Below are positions 32,503-41,221 of a DNA stretch of 64,000 nt, piece after piece (the first letter of the stretch is position 1; the number at the start of each line of letters is the position of its first letter). The notes beneath the pieces are model-generated. The model made no database searches. It was not told the origin of the DNA and was given only the letters and a program-made list of their open reading frames with translations. Position numbers and translations under genes: made by a program. This DNA comes from Pseudomonas sp. PDM05 (GTDB lineage: Bacteria > Pseudomonadota > Gammaproteobacteria > Pseudomonadales > Pseudomonadaceae): contig NZ_JACVAC010000003.1 of the NCBI RefSeq assembly GCF_014851685.1, positions 310,001 through 374,000 on the forward strand, written 5' to 3'.

Positions 32503-35500
32503 ATGCAACAGAACCACAAGAAGCGCAAGGCAACCCATCGCACTCGGCTGAGCCTGGGGATTCAGCTCGCCGTGTTCGCGCTGGCCGCCGACGCCGCCGA
32601 CATCCATCCGCTGCAAACTCGCCCGGCCAACAGCGCGGCCCAGGTGCAACCCCAAAGTACGTATCACGACTTCGACGTTCCCGCCCTGTCACTGGACGAA
32701 GGCCTGGTCCTGCTGGCGCGCCAAGCCGGCGTCGAGGTGTACCTGGGCAGCAATGACCTCACCGGCACCTACGGCAACCCGGTCAAGGGCCGGCTATCGC
32801 TGGAAGCCGCGCTGCAACAACTGCTCGCCAACCAGGCGCTGACCTACAGCCTGGGCAACCAGCCCGAGCGGCCGATCATCCAGGTGCAACCCGCGCCGGG
32901 CATGAGCGGCATCCAGCAAGGCGACCTGCACCCGATCTACGTGCACGGCCTGGATGGCAAGGAGTCCCGCGACGAAAAAGGCTACAACGACATCTACGAT
33001 CAGGACGTGTCCTCGGTGTATTCCGGCAAGGAACAGATCGAACGCTACAAAGGCGCCGCCCCCGCCGATATGTTCAAGGGCATGCTCAACGTCTACAGCG
33101 GTGACGGTCGCAACAGCGGCGCACTGGACCCGAACGTGCGTGGCATCCAGGGCCCCGGCCGCGTGCCGCTGACCATCGATGGCACCGAGCAGGCGCTGAC
33201 GGTGTATCGCGGCTACATGGGCGCCAACAACCGCAATTACATCGACCCCAACCTGATCGGCAGTATCAAGGTGCTCAAGGGCCCGAACCTGGAGCGCAAC
33301 GTCTATAGCGGCGTGGGTGGCGCGGTAGTTGCCAACACCCTGAACGTGGATGACATCCTCAAGGACGGCCAGGCATTCGGCGGCGAGCTGAAGGTGGAAG
33401 GCAGCAACAACTCGGTGTCGCCCAAGCTGCCGCACTTGATGACCGGCCAAAGCCCGCCCGCCGACTATCAGTACATCCCGATCTCGTCCTACTACGACCC
33501 GTCGTTGTACAAGCACCCACGCACCAGCCGCGACAACAACCTGATCACCGGCGGCGACTCGGCCTATCGCCTGGCCCTCGGCACCCGCCAGGAAAAATTC
33601 GAACTGCTCGCCGCCTACGCCTACCGCGAAAAGGGCAACCACTACGCGGGCAAGAACAAAAGCGGGTTCTACGCCACCGGCGAACAGGTCAACGGCCAGT
33701 TCGACTACATCCCCAATCTGGCCAACATCTACAAGCCGGGCGATGAAGTGCCCAACACCTCCAGCAAGATGGAGTCCTGGCTGGCCAAGGCCAAGCTCAA
33801 GATCGACGACGACCAATCCCTGGAGTTCGGCTACCGCGACACCGATTCGCTGTACGGCGAAATCCTGCCGTCACGCATTTCGTTCTTCCGCCCCGGCGAC
33901 CAGTTCGATGCCGAATCCAGCGGCGTGCCGCAGTGGCCCCTGAGCCATGTGCAGAGCAAAGCCTACAACCTGGAATACAACCTCAAGCCCGAGGGCAACC
34001 CGTGGGTGGATTTCTATTCCAACCTCTGGGCCACCAATACCCAAAGCGACACCTACTCAAGTGGCGGCGTGCCCAACGCCACCAGCGCCGCCGACCCGGT
34101 GTTCAGGAATACCGCTGTCGCCAATGCCCAACATGACCGGGCCGGGGTGACCGTCAGCAACAAACTCAAGTTGATCGACAGCCTGAACCTGACCCTGGGC
34201 GCGAGCTACCAACATGAGAAGTTGGGTTCCAAAGACAACTATTACGACGCAGCGATCTTCGACACCTTGCGCATGAACCCGCGCGCGGGACGCCGTGAAG
34301 AAAAGGAATACAACTTCAATTTCGAGTGGCGACCGGTGAGTTTTGCCAAGTTCACCGCAGGCGCGCGCTATTCATCGTATTGGGCGTTTGATGACTACTT
34401 GAAAGAAACCCAAGACAAAAGCGGCGCAACCACGCAGTGGGTCAATACGGCCTATCGCGTGGATTACACCACGCGCAAAACATTGACGGATGCTGAATGG
34501 AATGCCGCCGTTGATAAGAAAGTTGCCGACCTCAACGCCGCATTTGATCTGTTTGGCATTCCGCCGGAGTTCCGCATCATTGATGTAAAGCAGTTGCAGG
34601 CAGAAACGCCGCGGGTTGAAGACACCCAACTTCGGGCTGTGTGGAATGCGGATGATAAAGGGCGCCTCGCCCGTTATAACGACCCGTGCATTCTGGCGGC
34701 CAATGCGGGCCAGAATGTCGTGTCTTGCGGCGTGTCCGATACCGGCATTGGCTACCAAAAAGACGTGACGGCCAAACATCAGAAAGACAGCGCCTGGGCG
34801 CCGACACTTTCCGGTACGTTCTACACCTCCGACAACGGTCGGGTTTACATCCGCTACAGCGAGGCCATCCGCTACCCGAGCATGTTTGAAAGTACCTTGG
34901 GCTTTTCCTCCTCTCTCAACCCATGGGGGCTTGAACCCGAACACGCCTATAACTATGAGGCCGCGTATATCCATAACCTGGCCGGGTGGGGCGGCAGTGA
35001 ACGCGCCGACGTCAAACTGACCTATTACCACAACACCACCAAAAACGTGATTGAACGCAGCCCGGAACTGGTGTTCAGCAACGTTGAAAAACAGACCACA
35101 TCCGGCCTTGAGTTTCAGGGGCGTTATGACAGTGGGCGGTTCTTCACTGACCTGAGCGTCGCCCATGTGTTGAAGAACCGGGTGTGCGATGAGAGGTCGG
35201 CCATCACTATTACACCCGACGGCAGTACACCAAACTGCGTAGATGACGGCTTTGTCGGTGGTTACCTGGCGAGCATGTCGCAACCCGAATGGTCGGCCAA
35301 CCTCGGGCTGGGCGGTCGATTTTTCAACCGTAAGCTGGAAGTTGGCGGGCGCGCCATTTATTACCGCCAACACGAAAACAAGTTTAATAAAAACTACCCC
35401 AACAGCCCCATGGTCAGTTACTACATCAATACACCGATGTCGTGGGACAAGATTGTCACGTATGACGCTTATATCAATTACAAGTTAACCGACGACGCCT

Positions 35501-35616
35501 CGATCGAACTCACCGGCACCAACTTGAGCAATCTCTATTACGTCGACCCACTGACACGCTCGGCCATGCCCGCGCCGGGGCGCACATTAAAACTCGGCTT
35601 TACCACTACGTTCTAA
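32503..35616 (+). CDS. TonB-dependent receptor with STN signalling domain (hemophilin/haem receptor candidate)
   Basis: A 1037-residue outer-membrane transducer. A signal peptide (residues 1-32) is followed by an STN domain (~54-128: YHDFDVPALSLDEGLVLLAR, GRLSLEAALQQLLANQALTY), which talks to the FecR-like protein. A TonB-box region (HPIYVHGL), a plug (~155-300; NVRGIQGPGRVPLTIDGTEQ, IGSIKVLKGPNLERNVYSG) and a 22-strand barrel end in LKLGFTTTF. Near residue 790 the block YSEAIRYPSMFEST...LNPWGLEPEHA resembles the FRAP/NPNL region of haem receptors. ATG 32503 is used; GTG 32485 is possible. From about 34370 the codon bias loosens and AT content rises, suggesting a mosaic gene. The ligand is inferred from the adjacent hemophilin-like protein. 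Confidence 0.93.
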   Translation: MQQNHKKRKATHRTRLSLGIQLAVFALAADAADIHPLQTRPANSAAQVQPQSTYHDFDVPALSLDEGLVLLARQAGVEVYLGSNDLTGTYGNPVKGRLSLEAALQQLLANQALTYSLGNQPERPIIQVQPAPGMSGIQQGDLHPIYVHGLDGKESRDEKGYNDIYDQDVSSVYSGKEQIERYKGAAPADMFKGMLNVYSGDGRNSGALDPNVRGIQGPGRVPLTIDGTEQALTVYRGYMGANNRNYIDPNLIGSIKVLKGPNLERNVYSGVGGAVVANTLNVDDILKDGQAFGGELKVEGSNNSVSPKLPHLMTGQSPPADYQYIPISSYYDPSLYKHPRTSRDNNLITGGDSAYRLALGTRQEKFELLAAYAYREKGNHYAGKNKSGFYATGEQVNGQFDYIPNLANIYKPGDEVPNTSSKMESWLAKAKLKIDDDQSLEFGYRDTDSLYGEILPSRISFFRPGDQFDAESSGVPQWPLSHVQSKAYNLEYNLKPEGNPWVDFYSNLWATNTQSDTYSSGGVPNATSAADPVFRNTAVANAQHDRAGVTVSNKLKLIDSLNLTLGASYQHEKLGSKDNYYDAAIFDTLRMNPRAGRREEKEYNFNFEWRPVSFAKFTAGARYSSYWAFDDYLKETQDKSGATTQWVNTAYRVDYTTRKTLTDAEWNAAVDKKVADLNAAFDLFGIPPEFRIIDVKQLQAETPRVEDTQLRAVWNADDKGRLARYNDPCILAANAGQNVVSCGVSDTGIGYQKDVTAKHQKDSAWAPTLSGTFYTSDNGRVYIRYSEAIRYPSMFESTLGFSSSLNPWGLEPEHAYNYEAAYIHNLAGWGGSERADVKLTYYHNTTKNVIERSPELVFSNVEKQTTSGLEFQGRYDSGRFFTDLSVAHVLKNRVCDERSAITITPDGSTPNCVDDGFVGGYLASMSQPEWSANLGLGGRFFNRKLEVGGRAIYYRQHENKFNKNYPNSPMVSYYINTPMSWDKIVTYDAYINYKLTDDASIELTGTNLSNLYYVDPLTRSAMPAPGRTLKLGFTTTF

Positions 35617-35704
35617 CTTATGAGGTGCACCATGGGAGGCTAAAGAAGAAATTGGCAAATGCTCTACGTGTTGACTTAATTAAATTCACTCAATGGAACA
35701 TGAA

Positions 35705-36466
35705 ATGAAAACTTTTAACTACACCGTACTGGCAGTGGCTTTTCTTGGTTTGGCTGGCGTTGCTCAAGCAGATACTTCTTCCGGTCAAAGTTATGACGGC
35801 ACCATCGTTGTAGATGGCTCCAGCGGCACGGGCACTACCAATCACCCGGGTGCAGCGGGCCAACCTGCCGTGGGCGTAAAAGCCTTTTACAACGGCGCAA
35901 AAGTGACGTTTGCCGGCCTGAAAGGCATGGTCCCCACCGACACCAACGGCGTCACCACCATTACCCCGGCAATGATGCCAGCCTCCCACTCTGCACTGGG
36001 CAATTTCGACTTCAAGCAAGTCGCCAGCCAGCAGGTGTACTACGGCGAGTGGTCGCAGAACGGCACCCACAACGATCCGACTCGCGTCGTGTACTACTCC
36101 GGCGACACCACCGGCCGTGTGCTGCCCACCACCAGCGTGACCTACGCGGTGCAGGGCATCAACAACTACTCCGGGGCTAACCTGCTGTCCGGCGACCTGA
36201 CCGCTACCTTCGGCACCGCATCGCCCACGCTCACCGGTTCGCTGACCAACGCCGCGCTGAAAGTCGGGATTTCGGCCAACATCAACACCGCCACCGCCGG
36301 TTTCAGCGGCAGCGCCATTGCCCAGAACCCGACCACCAGCGCAGTGCTGGCAGCCGGCACCACCCAAGGCAGCTTCTTCGGTGCAGGCTCCACCGCGTCG
36401 CTGGCCGGTATCGCCAAGTTCACCAACCGCAACTACGACACCGCTTTCGGCGGCGTAGCCAAGTAA
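35705..36466 (+). CDS. Secreted hemophilin-like Slam substrate (type XI secretion cargo)
   Basis: A 253-residue secreted protein. The signal peptide is residues 1-22 (ending VAQA, then DTSS) with no lipobox cysteine, so the mature protein should be soluble rather than a surface lipoprotein. The N-terminal half contains VYYGEWSQNGTHND and TRVVYYSGD. The C-terminal ~100 residues (from INNYSGANLLSGDLTATFG, ending GSFFGAG...GIAKFTNRNYDTAFGG) form the small TbpB-like beta-barrel shared by Slam-dependent proteins such as HphA/hemophilin, HpuA and TbpB. ATG 35705 has TGGAA six bases upstream; ATG 35693 adds four residues. It lies between a TonB receptor and a Slam gene, as in Acinetobacter hphA. Haem binding is likely but not shown. 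Confidence 0.85.
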   Translation: MKTFNYTVLAVAFLGLAGVAQADTSSGQSYDGTIVVDGSSGTGTTNHPGAAGQPAVGVKAFYNGAKVTFAGLKGMVPTDTNGVTTITPAMMPASHSALGNFDFKQVASQQVYYGEWSQNGTHNDPTRVVYYSGDTTGRVLPTTSVTYAVQGINNYSGANLLSGDLTATFGTASPTLTGSLTNAALKVGISANINTATAGFSGSAIAQNPTTSAVLAAGTTQGSFFGAGSTASLAGIAKFTNRNYDTAFGGVAK

Positions 36467-36494
36467 CTGCGGCTTGCACTGACGTAGCACCACG

Positions 36495-36527
36495 AAGCAA
36501 GTGCCTGGCCTCCAGGCACTTGCTTTT
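36495..36527 (+). terminator. Strong hairpin between cargo and Slam genes
   Basis: A perfect 14-bp stem, AAGCAAGTGCCTGG / CCAGGCACTTGCTT, closes on a CCT loop and ends in TTTT. It lies 28 bp after the cargo stop and 31 bp before the Slam start. Partial termination or 3'-end protection would give much more cargo mRNA than exporter mRNA. Confidence 0.8.
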
Positions 36528-36558
36528 GGCGTTTTGAAGCGATCTCGAGAGCCCGGTA

Positions 36559-38058
36559 ATGCCCCAGCCCTACTGCAAGCGATCCCTCACGTTGCATGTT
36601 TTGCCCCTTTCCCTGCTGCTGTTCACGGCCCCGACGGTGTTCGCCGCCGACCAGGACACCAACCTGCGCCTGAACCAGAGCATCGAATACCGCGCCAACA
36701 AGCAAGAGCGCGAGTTGCTCAAGGATGAACTGCCGAGTGACGGTGCCGCGCCGTCGCTGACTATCGACGGCCAGGTCTACAGCGTCGGCAACAACCTCGA
36801 CGAGCTGGGCCGCGCGGTGTACCTGAGCGTCGAGCGCCAGCAATGGCCGCAAGCCCGCGACTATCTCAAGCGCTACACCGCCCTGCCCGGCCACGACCCG
36901 ATGCTCACCGCCTACGCCAACGGCGGCCTGGCCCGCGCCGATGGCGACCTGGAAACCGCCGAACGCTATTACCAGGACCTGCTGGCTATCCAGCCCGATT
37001 TCCTGCCCGGTCGCCTGGAGTTGGCACGGGTACAGTTCGAGAACCGCAAGGATCGCGACTCCAAAGCCGTGTTCGAACAGATCAGCAGCAGCCTCAGCCC
37101 GTCGGACGCCCAAGCCATGGGCCTGGGCAAGACCGTCGACAGTTTCATCCAGGCCCTGGACCATCGCGAAGACTGGCAAGGCTCATTCGCCATCGGCCCG
37201 ACCTGGAGCGACAACCTCAACCAGTCCTCCGAAGGCAGCGTGACCTACCGCTATGAGACCGCTGAAGAGACCTACGTGGTCAAGCAATCCCTGCCCAAGG
37301 CGGTGTCGGCCCACGGCCAGGACTATGAGGCCACGCTCAACAAACGCATCTCCATCAGCGGCCATCACGGGCTGTTCGTGCGTTCGCTGCTGTACGGCCA
37401 AGCGTACGAAAAAGAGAGCAAGTACAACGAAGCCACCGTGATCAACAACGCCGGCTACAGCTACCACGATGCGCGCAACCAGTACGCATTCGGGCCCTCG
37501 TACGAGTTCAACACAATCGGCGACAACGCCATGTACAGCGCCTGGGGCCTGCGCGGCGAGTGGATTCACACACTCTCGGCCACACGTATGTTCAAACTCG
37601 AAGGCGAGTACAAGGACATGACGTACAAACACTCGATCAACAGTAACCTCGACGGCGGTATCAGCTCGGTCTACGCCACCCTGTGGCAAGTCTTGCCCCA
37701 GCAATGGACGCTGTTCGGCGGCGTCGACATCACCGAACGCGACGCCCGGGACCGCGTCGCGGCGTACCTGCAAAAAGGTGTGCGCCTGGGCATCACCAAG
37801 GACTTCGATATAGGCGTGAGTGCCGTGCTGTTTGCCTCGTACCGTAAGCGTCAATACGATGCCTACAGCGCAATCGTCGATGGCACACGGGAAGAGAATG
37901 AGCAGGGCTACACCTTCATCCTACGTGCGCCAAGACTGGCGGTGTACGACGTGGTTCCCAGCATCACCGTCAAGTACAACAAGGTGCAGAGCAACATCGA
38001 CTGGATTTATTCCTACGACAAAAACAGCATTAGCCTAAAGCTGGAGAAACAGTTCTAA
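36559..38058 (+). CDS. Slam-family outer membrane exporter (type XI secretion system)
   Basis: A 499-residue protein with a signal peptide (residues 1-30, ending TVFAA). A periplasmic TPR-like region (~60-190) contains AVYLSVERQQWPQARDYLKR, GGLARADGDLETAERYYQDL and DFLPGRLELARVQFENRKDR. A ~300-residue beta-barrel follows (GSFAIGPTWSDNLNQSSEGS, YAFGPSYEFNTIGDN, WTLFGGVDITERDARD) and ends in ISLKLEKQF with terminal Phe. This TPR plus DUF560-type 14-strand barrel architecture defines Slam (surface lipoprotein assembly modulator). It moves TbpB-like cargo across the outer membrane, and here the cargo gene is immediately upstream. ATG 36559. Confidence 0.88.
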   Translation: MPQPYCKRSLTLHVLPLSLLLFTAPTVFAADQDTNLRLNQSIEYRANKQERELLKDELPSDGAAPSLTIDGQVYSVGNNLDELGRAVYLSVERQQWPQARDYLKRYTALPGHDPMLTAYANGGLARADGDLETAERYYQDLLAIQPDFLPGRLELARVQFENRKDRDSKAVFEQISSSLSPSDAQAMGLGKTVDSFIQALDHREDWQGSFAIGPTWSDNLNQSSEGSVTYRYETAEETYVVKQSLPKAVSAHGQDYEATLNKRISISGHHGLFVRSLLYGQAYEKESKYNEATVINNAGYSYHDARNQYAFGPSYEFNTIGDNAMYSAWGLRGEWIHTLSATRMFKLEGEYKDMTYKHSINSNLDGGISSVYATLWQVLPQQWTLFGGVDITERDARDRVAAYLQKGVRLGITKDFDIGVSAVLFASYRKRQYDAYSAIVDGTREENEQGYTFILRAPRLAVYDVVPSITVKYNKVQSNIDWIYSYDKNSISLKLEKQF

Positions 38059-38177
38059 TCCGCCGCTGTCACAGGGATTGTGCTTGTGCCGGAATATCTA
38101 TTTCACGGTTGCACTTATAGCGAGCTACTGTATAAAACGCCCCTATAAACCGCGCCATCAGCAAGAGGATCCCGGCC

Positions 38178-38585
38178 GTGGAAGAAATCATCGAACAATT
38201 GCGTGAAGCCAACGAACCGGTCCCGGTTCCTCTGGAACTGCCTGACGAAGACCAACTGGTGGAAATCGAAGAACAACTGTTCATCGACATCCCGTTTGTC
38301 TTCCGTGAATTCCTGCTGACCGTCAGCGACGTGGTGTACGGCAGCCTGGAGCCGGTGACCGTCACCGACCCGCAGTCCCACACCTACCTGCCGGACGTGG
38401 CCGCCAACGCCTGGGACGCCGGCGTCGATCGCAGCATGATCCCGATCTGCCAGGACGGCGACGACTACTACTGCGTCGAGGAAGACGGCACCGTGGTGCT
38501 GTGGTCCGGCGAAGAAGAACTGGTCACCGAAGAAACCTGGGAATCGGTCTGGCACTGGGCGCGGGACGTCTGGCTGGAAAGCTGA
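38178..38585 (+). CDS. SMI1/KNR4 (SUKH) family protein
   Basis: A 135-residue acidic protein starting at GTG 38178 with AGAGGA eight bases upstream. The segment DQLVEIEEQLFIDIPFVFRE is the SMI1/KNR4 core (an acidic E-x-x-L...P-x-x-Y/F-x-x-F/L pattern), and the C-terminus WESVWHWARDVWLES fits. SUKH proteins often act as immunity proteins against contact-dependent toxins, but no toxin lies next to this one, so a housekeeping or orphan role is equally possible. It converges on the Kef-type antiporter gene. Confidence 0.8.
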   Translation: MEEIIEQLREANEPVPVPLELPDEDQLVEIEEQLFIDIPFVFREFLLTVSDVVYGSLEPVTVTDPQSHTYLPDVAANAWDAGVDRSMIPICQDGDDYYCVEEDGTVVLWSGEEELVTEETWESVWHWARDVWLES

Positions 38586-38598
38586 TCCAGAGCGTGCT

Positions 38599-38641
38599 TG
38601 TGGCGAGGGAGCTTGCTCCCGCTGGGCTGCTTTGCAGCCCC
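38599..38641. repeat. REP-like repeat of the GTGGCGAGGGAGC type
   Basis: TGTGGCGAGGGAGCTTGCTC, a second common P. fluorescens-group repeat, is followed by a GGGCTGCTTTGCAGCCC hairpin. It sits between convergent genes and may also serve as a bidirectional transcription end. Confidence 0.7.
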
Positions 38642-38654
38642 CCGACATTAGCCA

Positions 38655-40418
38655 CTAGTGCTGCGCCGTATCCTTATGGTTATCCAGCGTCTCCAGCAAG
38701 GCGACCTGCATCCGCGTATGCACGCGGATGAACCAACGCCAGAGCACGGCCGCCACCGCCGCCGTGACTACGGCGATCAACACCAGCAACTTGTTGGTTG
38801 GCAGAATACTGGCCGATAAGGCTGCCAATAGCAGGAAGATCACCAGCAGCGACAGGATCGGGATCAACTCCGCAATCACCCGCCGCACGCGCTGGGTATG
38901 CCGCCCGGCCATTTCCGGCTTCACGCTCATCTCCGCCAACAGCATCGACAGCGCCTTGAGCTTGCGATAAGCCGCAATCAAAAACGGCAGCGATAACAGC
39001 AACGCCCCGCCCCAGATCAACGCCTTCTGCCAGCTTGGATCACTGATCCAGCTTTGCAGATAACCGCCAATGCGCACTGCAAAAAAGCTGCCGGCGAAGA
39101 AGATCGCCACCACCAGCGCCAGGTTCACCCCCACTTGCAGGATGATCTTGCGGATCATCGACGCCAGCATCGCGCCCTCACCCTGGGGCTGAATGCTGCG
39201 CAGCCACTCGCCGTACAGGCCGAACACCCGGCTCATGCGCTTGGGCATCACCGCCGCGATCTTCAACGACAGTGGGTCGGCACCCCGGATCAGGTAAGGC
39301 GTCAGCAAGGTTGTGATCGCCGAAACCGCCACCGCCACCGGGTAGAGGAAGTCGCTGGTCACCTGCAGCGTCATCCCCAACGCCGCGATAATGAAGGAAA
39401 ACTCACCAATCTGTGACAGCCCCATACCTACTCGCAACGAGGTTCGGCCATCATTGCCGGCGATAAATGCCCCCAGGCCGCAGGACAACATCTTGCCCAG
39501 CACCACCGCCACCGTGATCACCGCAATCGGCCAGGCGTATTGCAGGAGGATCTGCGGGTCGATCATCAGGCCGATGGCGACAAAGAAGATCGCACTGAAC
39601 ATGTCGCGAACCGGCTCGATCAGGCGCTCGATGTCAAGCAACTGCTTCGATTCGGCCATGATCGCGCCAATCAGGAACGCGCCCAGCACCATGCTGTATT
39701 CCAGCTTGACCACCAGCAGACAGAAACCGAAACACAGGCCCAATACGGTGATCAGCAACATCTCGTTGCTTTCGAACTTGGCCACGTAGGCCAGCAGGCG
39801 CGGTACCAGCAGGATGCCAATGACCAGCGCGACGATCATGAACAGCGACAGCTTGCCAACGGTGGAGAACACCTCGCCGGAGCTGACCGTGCCACTGACG
39901 GCGATGCTCGACAGCAAGGCAATGATGCCGATGCCAAGGATGTCTTCGACGATCAGCACGCCGAAAATCAACTGGGCAAAGCGTTGGTTCTTCATCTTCA
40001 GGTCGTTGAGCGCCTTGACGATGATGGTGGTGGAAGAGATTGCCAGGATCGCGCCGAGGAATAGCGAGTCCATGGTCTTCCAGTCGAACCAGCGGCCGAT
40101 CTCGTAGCCGATCCAGATCATCAGGATGATCTCCAGGAACGCCGCGATAAACGCCGTGGCCCCGACCTTGAACAGCTTGCGCAGGCTGAACTCCAGGCCC
40201 AGGCAGAACATCAGGAAGATCACCCCCAGCTCGGCGAGGGTCTTGATCGTGTCTTCGTCGTGGATCAGGCCAAACGGCGGGGTATGCGGGCCGATGATGA
40301 AGCCGGCGACGATGTAGCCCAGCACCACCGGCTGCTTGAAGCGATGAAACAGGATGGTGACCACCCCTGCCACCAGCATGATCACGGCCAGGTCCTGGAT
40401 AAAGCTGATGGCGTGCAT
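38655..40418 (-). CDS. Kef-type monovalent cation:proton antiporter
   Basis: A 587-residue inner-membrane protein of the CPA2 family with about 12 hydrophobic segments: HAISFIQDLAVIMLVAGVVT, VLGYIVAGFIIGPHTPPF, FGVLIVEDILGIGIIALLSS, AFLIGAIMAESKQLLDIERL and further. It contains the Asp of the antiporter core (VEDILGI). Unlike KefC it has no cytoplasmic RCK/TrkA-N domain; the C-terminal ~190 residues are further membrane segments and a tail. Start ATG 40418 has AAGGAG nine bases upstream. It is often annotated as a Kef or cation:proton antiporter; its ion and regulation are not evident here. Confidence 0.9.
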   Translation of the reverse strand: MHAISFIQDLAVIMLVAGVVTILFHRFKQPVVLGYIVAGFIIGPHTPPFGLIHDEDTIKTLAELGVIFLMFCLGLEFSLRKLFKVGATAFIAAFLEIILMIWIGYEIGRWFDWKTMDSLFLGAILAISSTTIIVKALNDLKMKNQRFAQLIFGVLIVEDILGIGIIALLSSIAVSGTVSSGEVFSTVGKLSLFMIVALVIGILLVPRLLAYVAKFESNEMLLITVLGLCFGFCLLVVKLEYSMVLGAFLIGAIMAESKQLLDIERLIEPVRDMFSAIFFVAIGLMIDPQILLQYAWPIAVITVAVVLGKMLSCGLGAFIAGNDGRTSLRVGMGLSQIGEFSFIIAALGMTLQVTSDFLYPVAVAVSAITTLLTPYLIRGADPLSLKIAAVMPKRMSRVFGLYGEWLRSIQPQGEGAMLASMIRKIILQVGVNLALVVAIFFAGSFFAVRIGGYLQSWISDPSWQKALIWGGALLLSLPFLIAAYRKLKALSMLLAEMSVKPEMAGRHTQRVRRVIAELIPILSLLVIFLLLAALSASILPTNKLLVLIAVVTAAVAAVLWRWFIRVHTRMQVALLETLDNHKDTAQH

Positions 40419-40709
40419 GGCGAGGGGCTCCTTGAGGGTACTGGTGCTTTTCCCACTTCCGTTCGCGCCGCTGAAATGTCGCAAAGCGCGGAAGGAAAAG
40501 TCTGCCGAAATCGTAAGAAATGCCCTGAGACGGGCTTTTGCAGGTTAACACCGCGACTTCCGGCAGAAAGCCGGTGCAATATATGGAAACAGATCGGCCA
40601 GCGCGTGACGGCAAGCCGCCCGCCGGCGTCCCGTTATGGATGGCGCAGTAAAGATTCCAGCACCCGCAGAGGTGCCCCCCAACAGATGCCTACAACCCGT
40701 GAGTGTGCT

Positions 40710-41186
40710 ATGGAACCCGGAAACGCCCAGCTGTCGATGACGGTGCTGATGACCCCTGATATGGCCAACTTCTCTGGCAATGTCCACGGTGGCACCCTGC
40801 TCAAGTACCTCGACGAAGTGGCCTACGCCTGCGCGAGCCGTTATGCCGGTCGCTACGTAGTGACATTGTCCGTAGACCAAGTGATTTTTCGCGAGCCGAT
40901 CCATGTCGGTGAGCTGGTGACCTTCCTCGCCTCGGTCAACTACACCGGCAACACCTCGATGGAGGTCGGTATCAAGGTGGTGACCGAAAACATCCGCGAG
41001 CGCTCAGTGCGCCACACCAACAGCTGCTTTTTCACCATGGTGGCTGTGGACGACCAGCGCAAACCGGCCGCCGTGCCGCCGCTGCAACCGCACAACAGCG
41101 AAGACAAGCGCCGTTTCGTGCAGGCCCAGCAACGTCGGCAGATTCGCCAGGAGCTGGAAAAGCGTTATCAGGAAATCAAAGGCTGA
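40710..41186 (+). CDS. Acyl-CoA thioesterase (YciA/hotdog-fold family)
   Basis: A 158-residue hotdog-fold thioesterase. The helix and active-site region ANFSGNVHGGTLLKYLDEVA carries the conserved Asp/Glu, followed by CASRYAGRYVVTLSVDQVIF and EPIHVGELVTFLASVNYTGN, typical of the BACH/YciA type. The C-terminal tail is a charged helix. It hydrolyses acyl-CoA esters; chain preference is unknown. ATG 40710 begins MEPGNAQLSM; an upstream in-frame ATG at 40686 is less likely. The 290-bp gap before it (40419-40709) holds the promoters of both this gene and the divergent antiporter, but no clear site was recognised. Confidence 0.87.
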   Translation: MEPGNAQLSMTVLMTPDMANFSGNVHGGTLLKYLDEVAYACASRYAGRYVVTLSVDQVIFREPIHVGELVTFLASVNYTGNTSMEVGIKVVTENIRERSVRHTNSCFFTMVAVDDQRKPAAVPPLQPHNSEDKRRFVQAQQRRQIRQELEKRYQEIKG

Positions 41187-41221
41187 GGCGCTGACAATCC
41201 CAGGGTGTAAACCGGGTCAAA

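Noticed and set aside
32503..35616. Ferric citrate receptor FecA
   Set aside because: FecI/FecR-type signalling alone would allow it, but the downstream hemophilin-like protein and Slam exporter point to haem or a haem-protein rather than citrate.
35620..35643. Tiny ORF (ATG AGG TGC ...) before the hemophilin-like gene
   Set aside because: Seven codons without a convincing ribosome site or sequence feature; a leader-peptide role cannot be supported.
40419..40709. Possible small gene or RNA in the antiporter-thioesterase gap
   Set aside because: Only a short CCGGC/GCCGG hairpin and scattered AT-rich bits were seen; nothing supports a gene.
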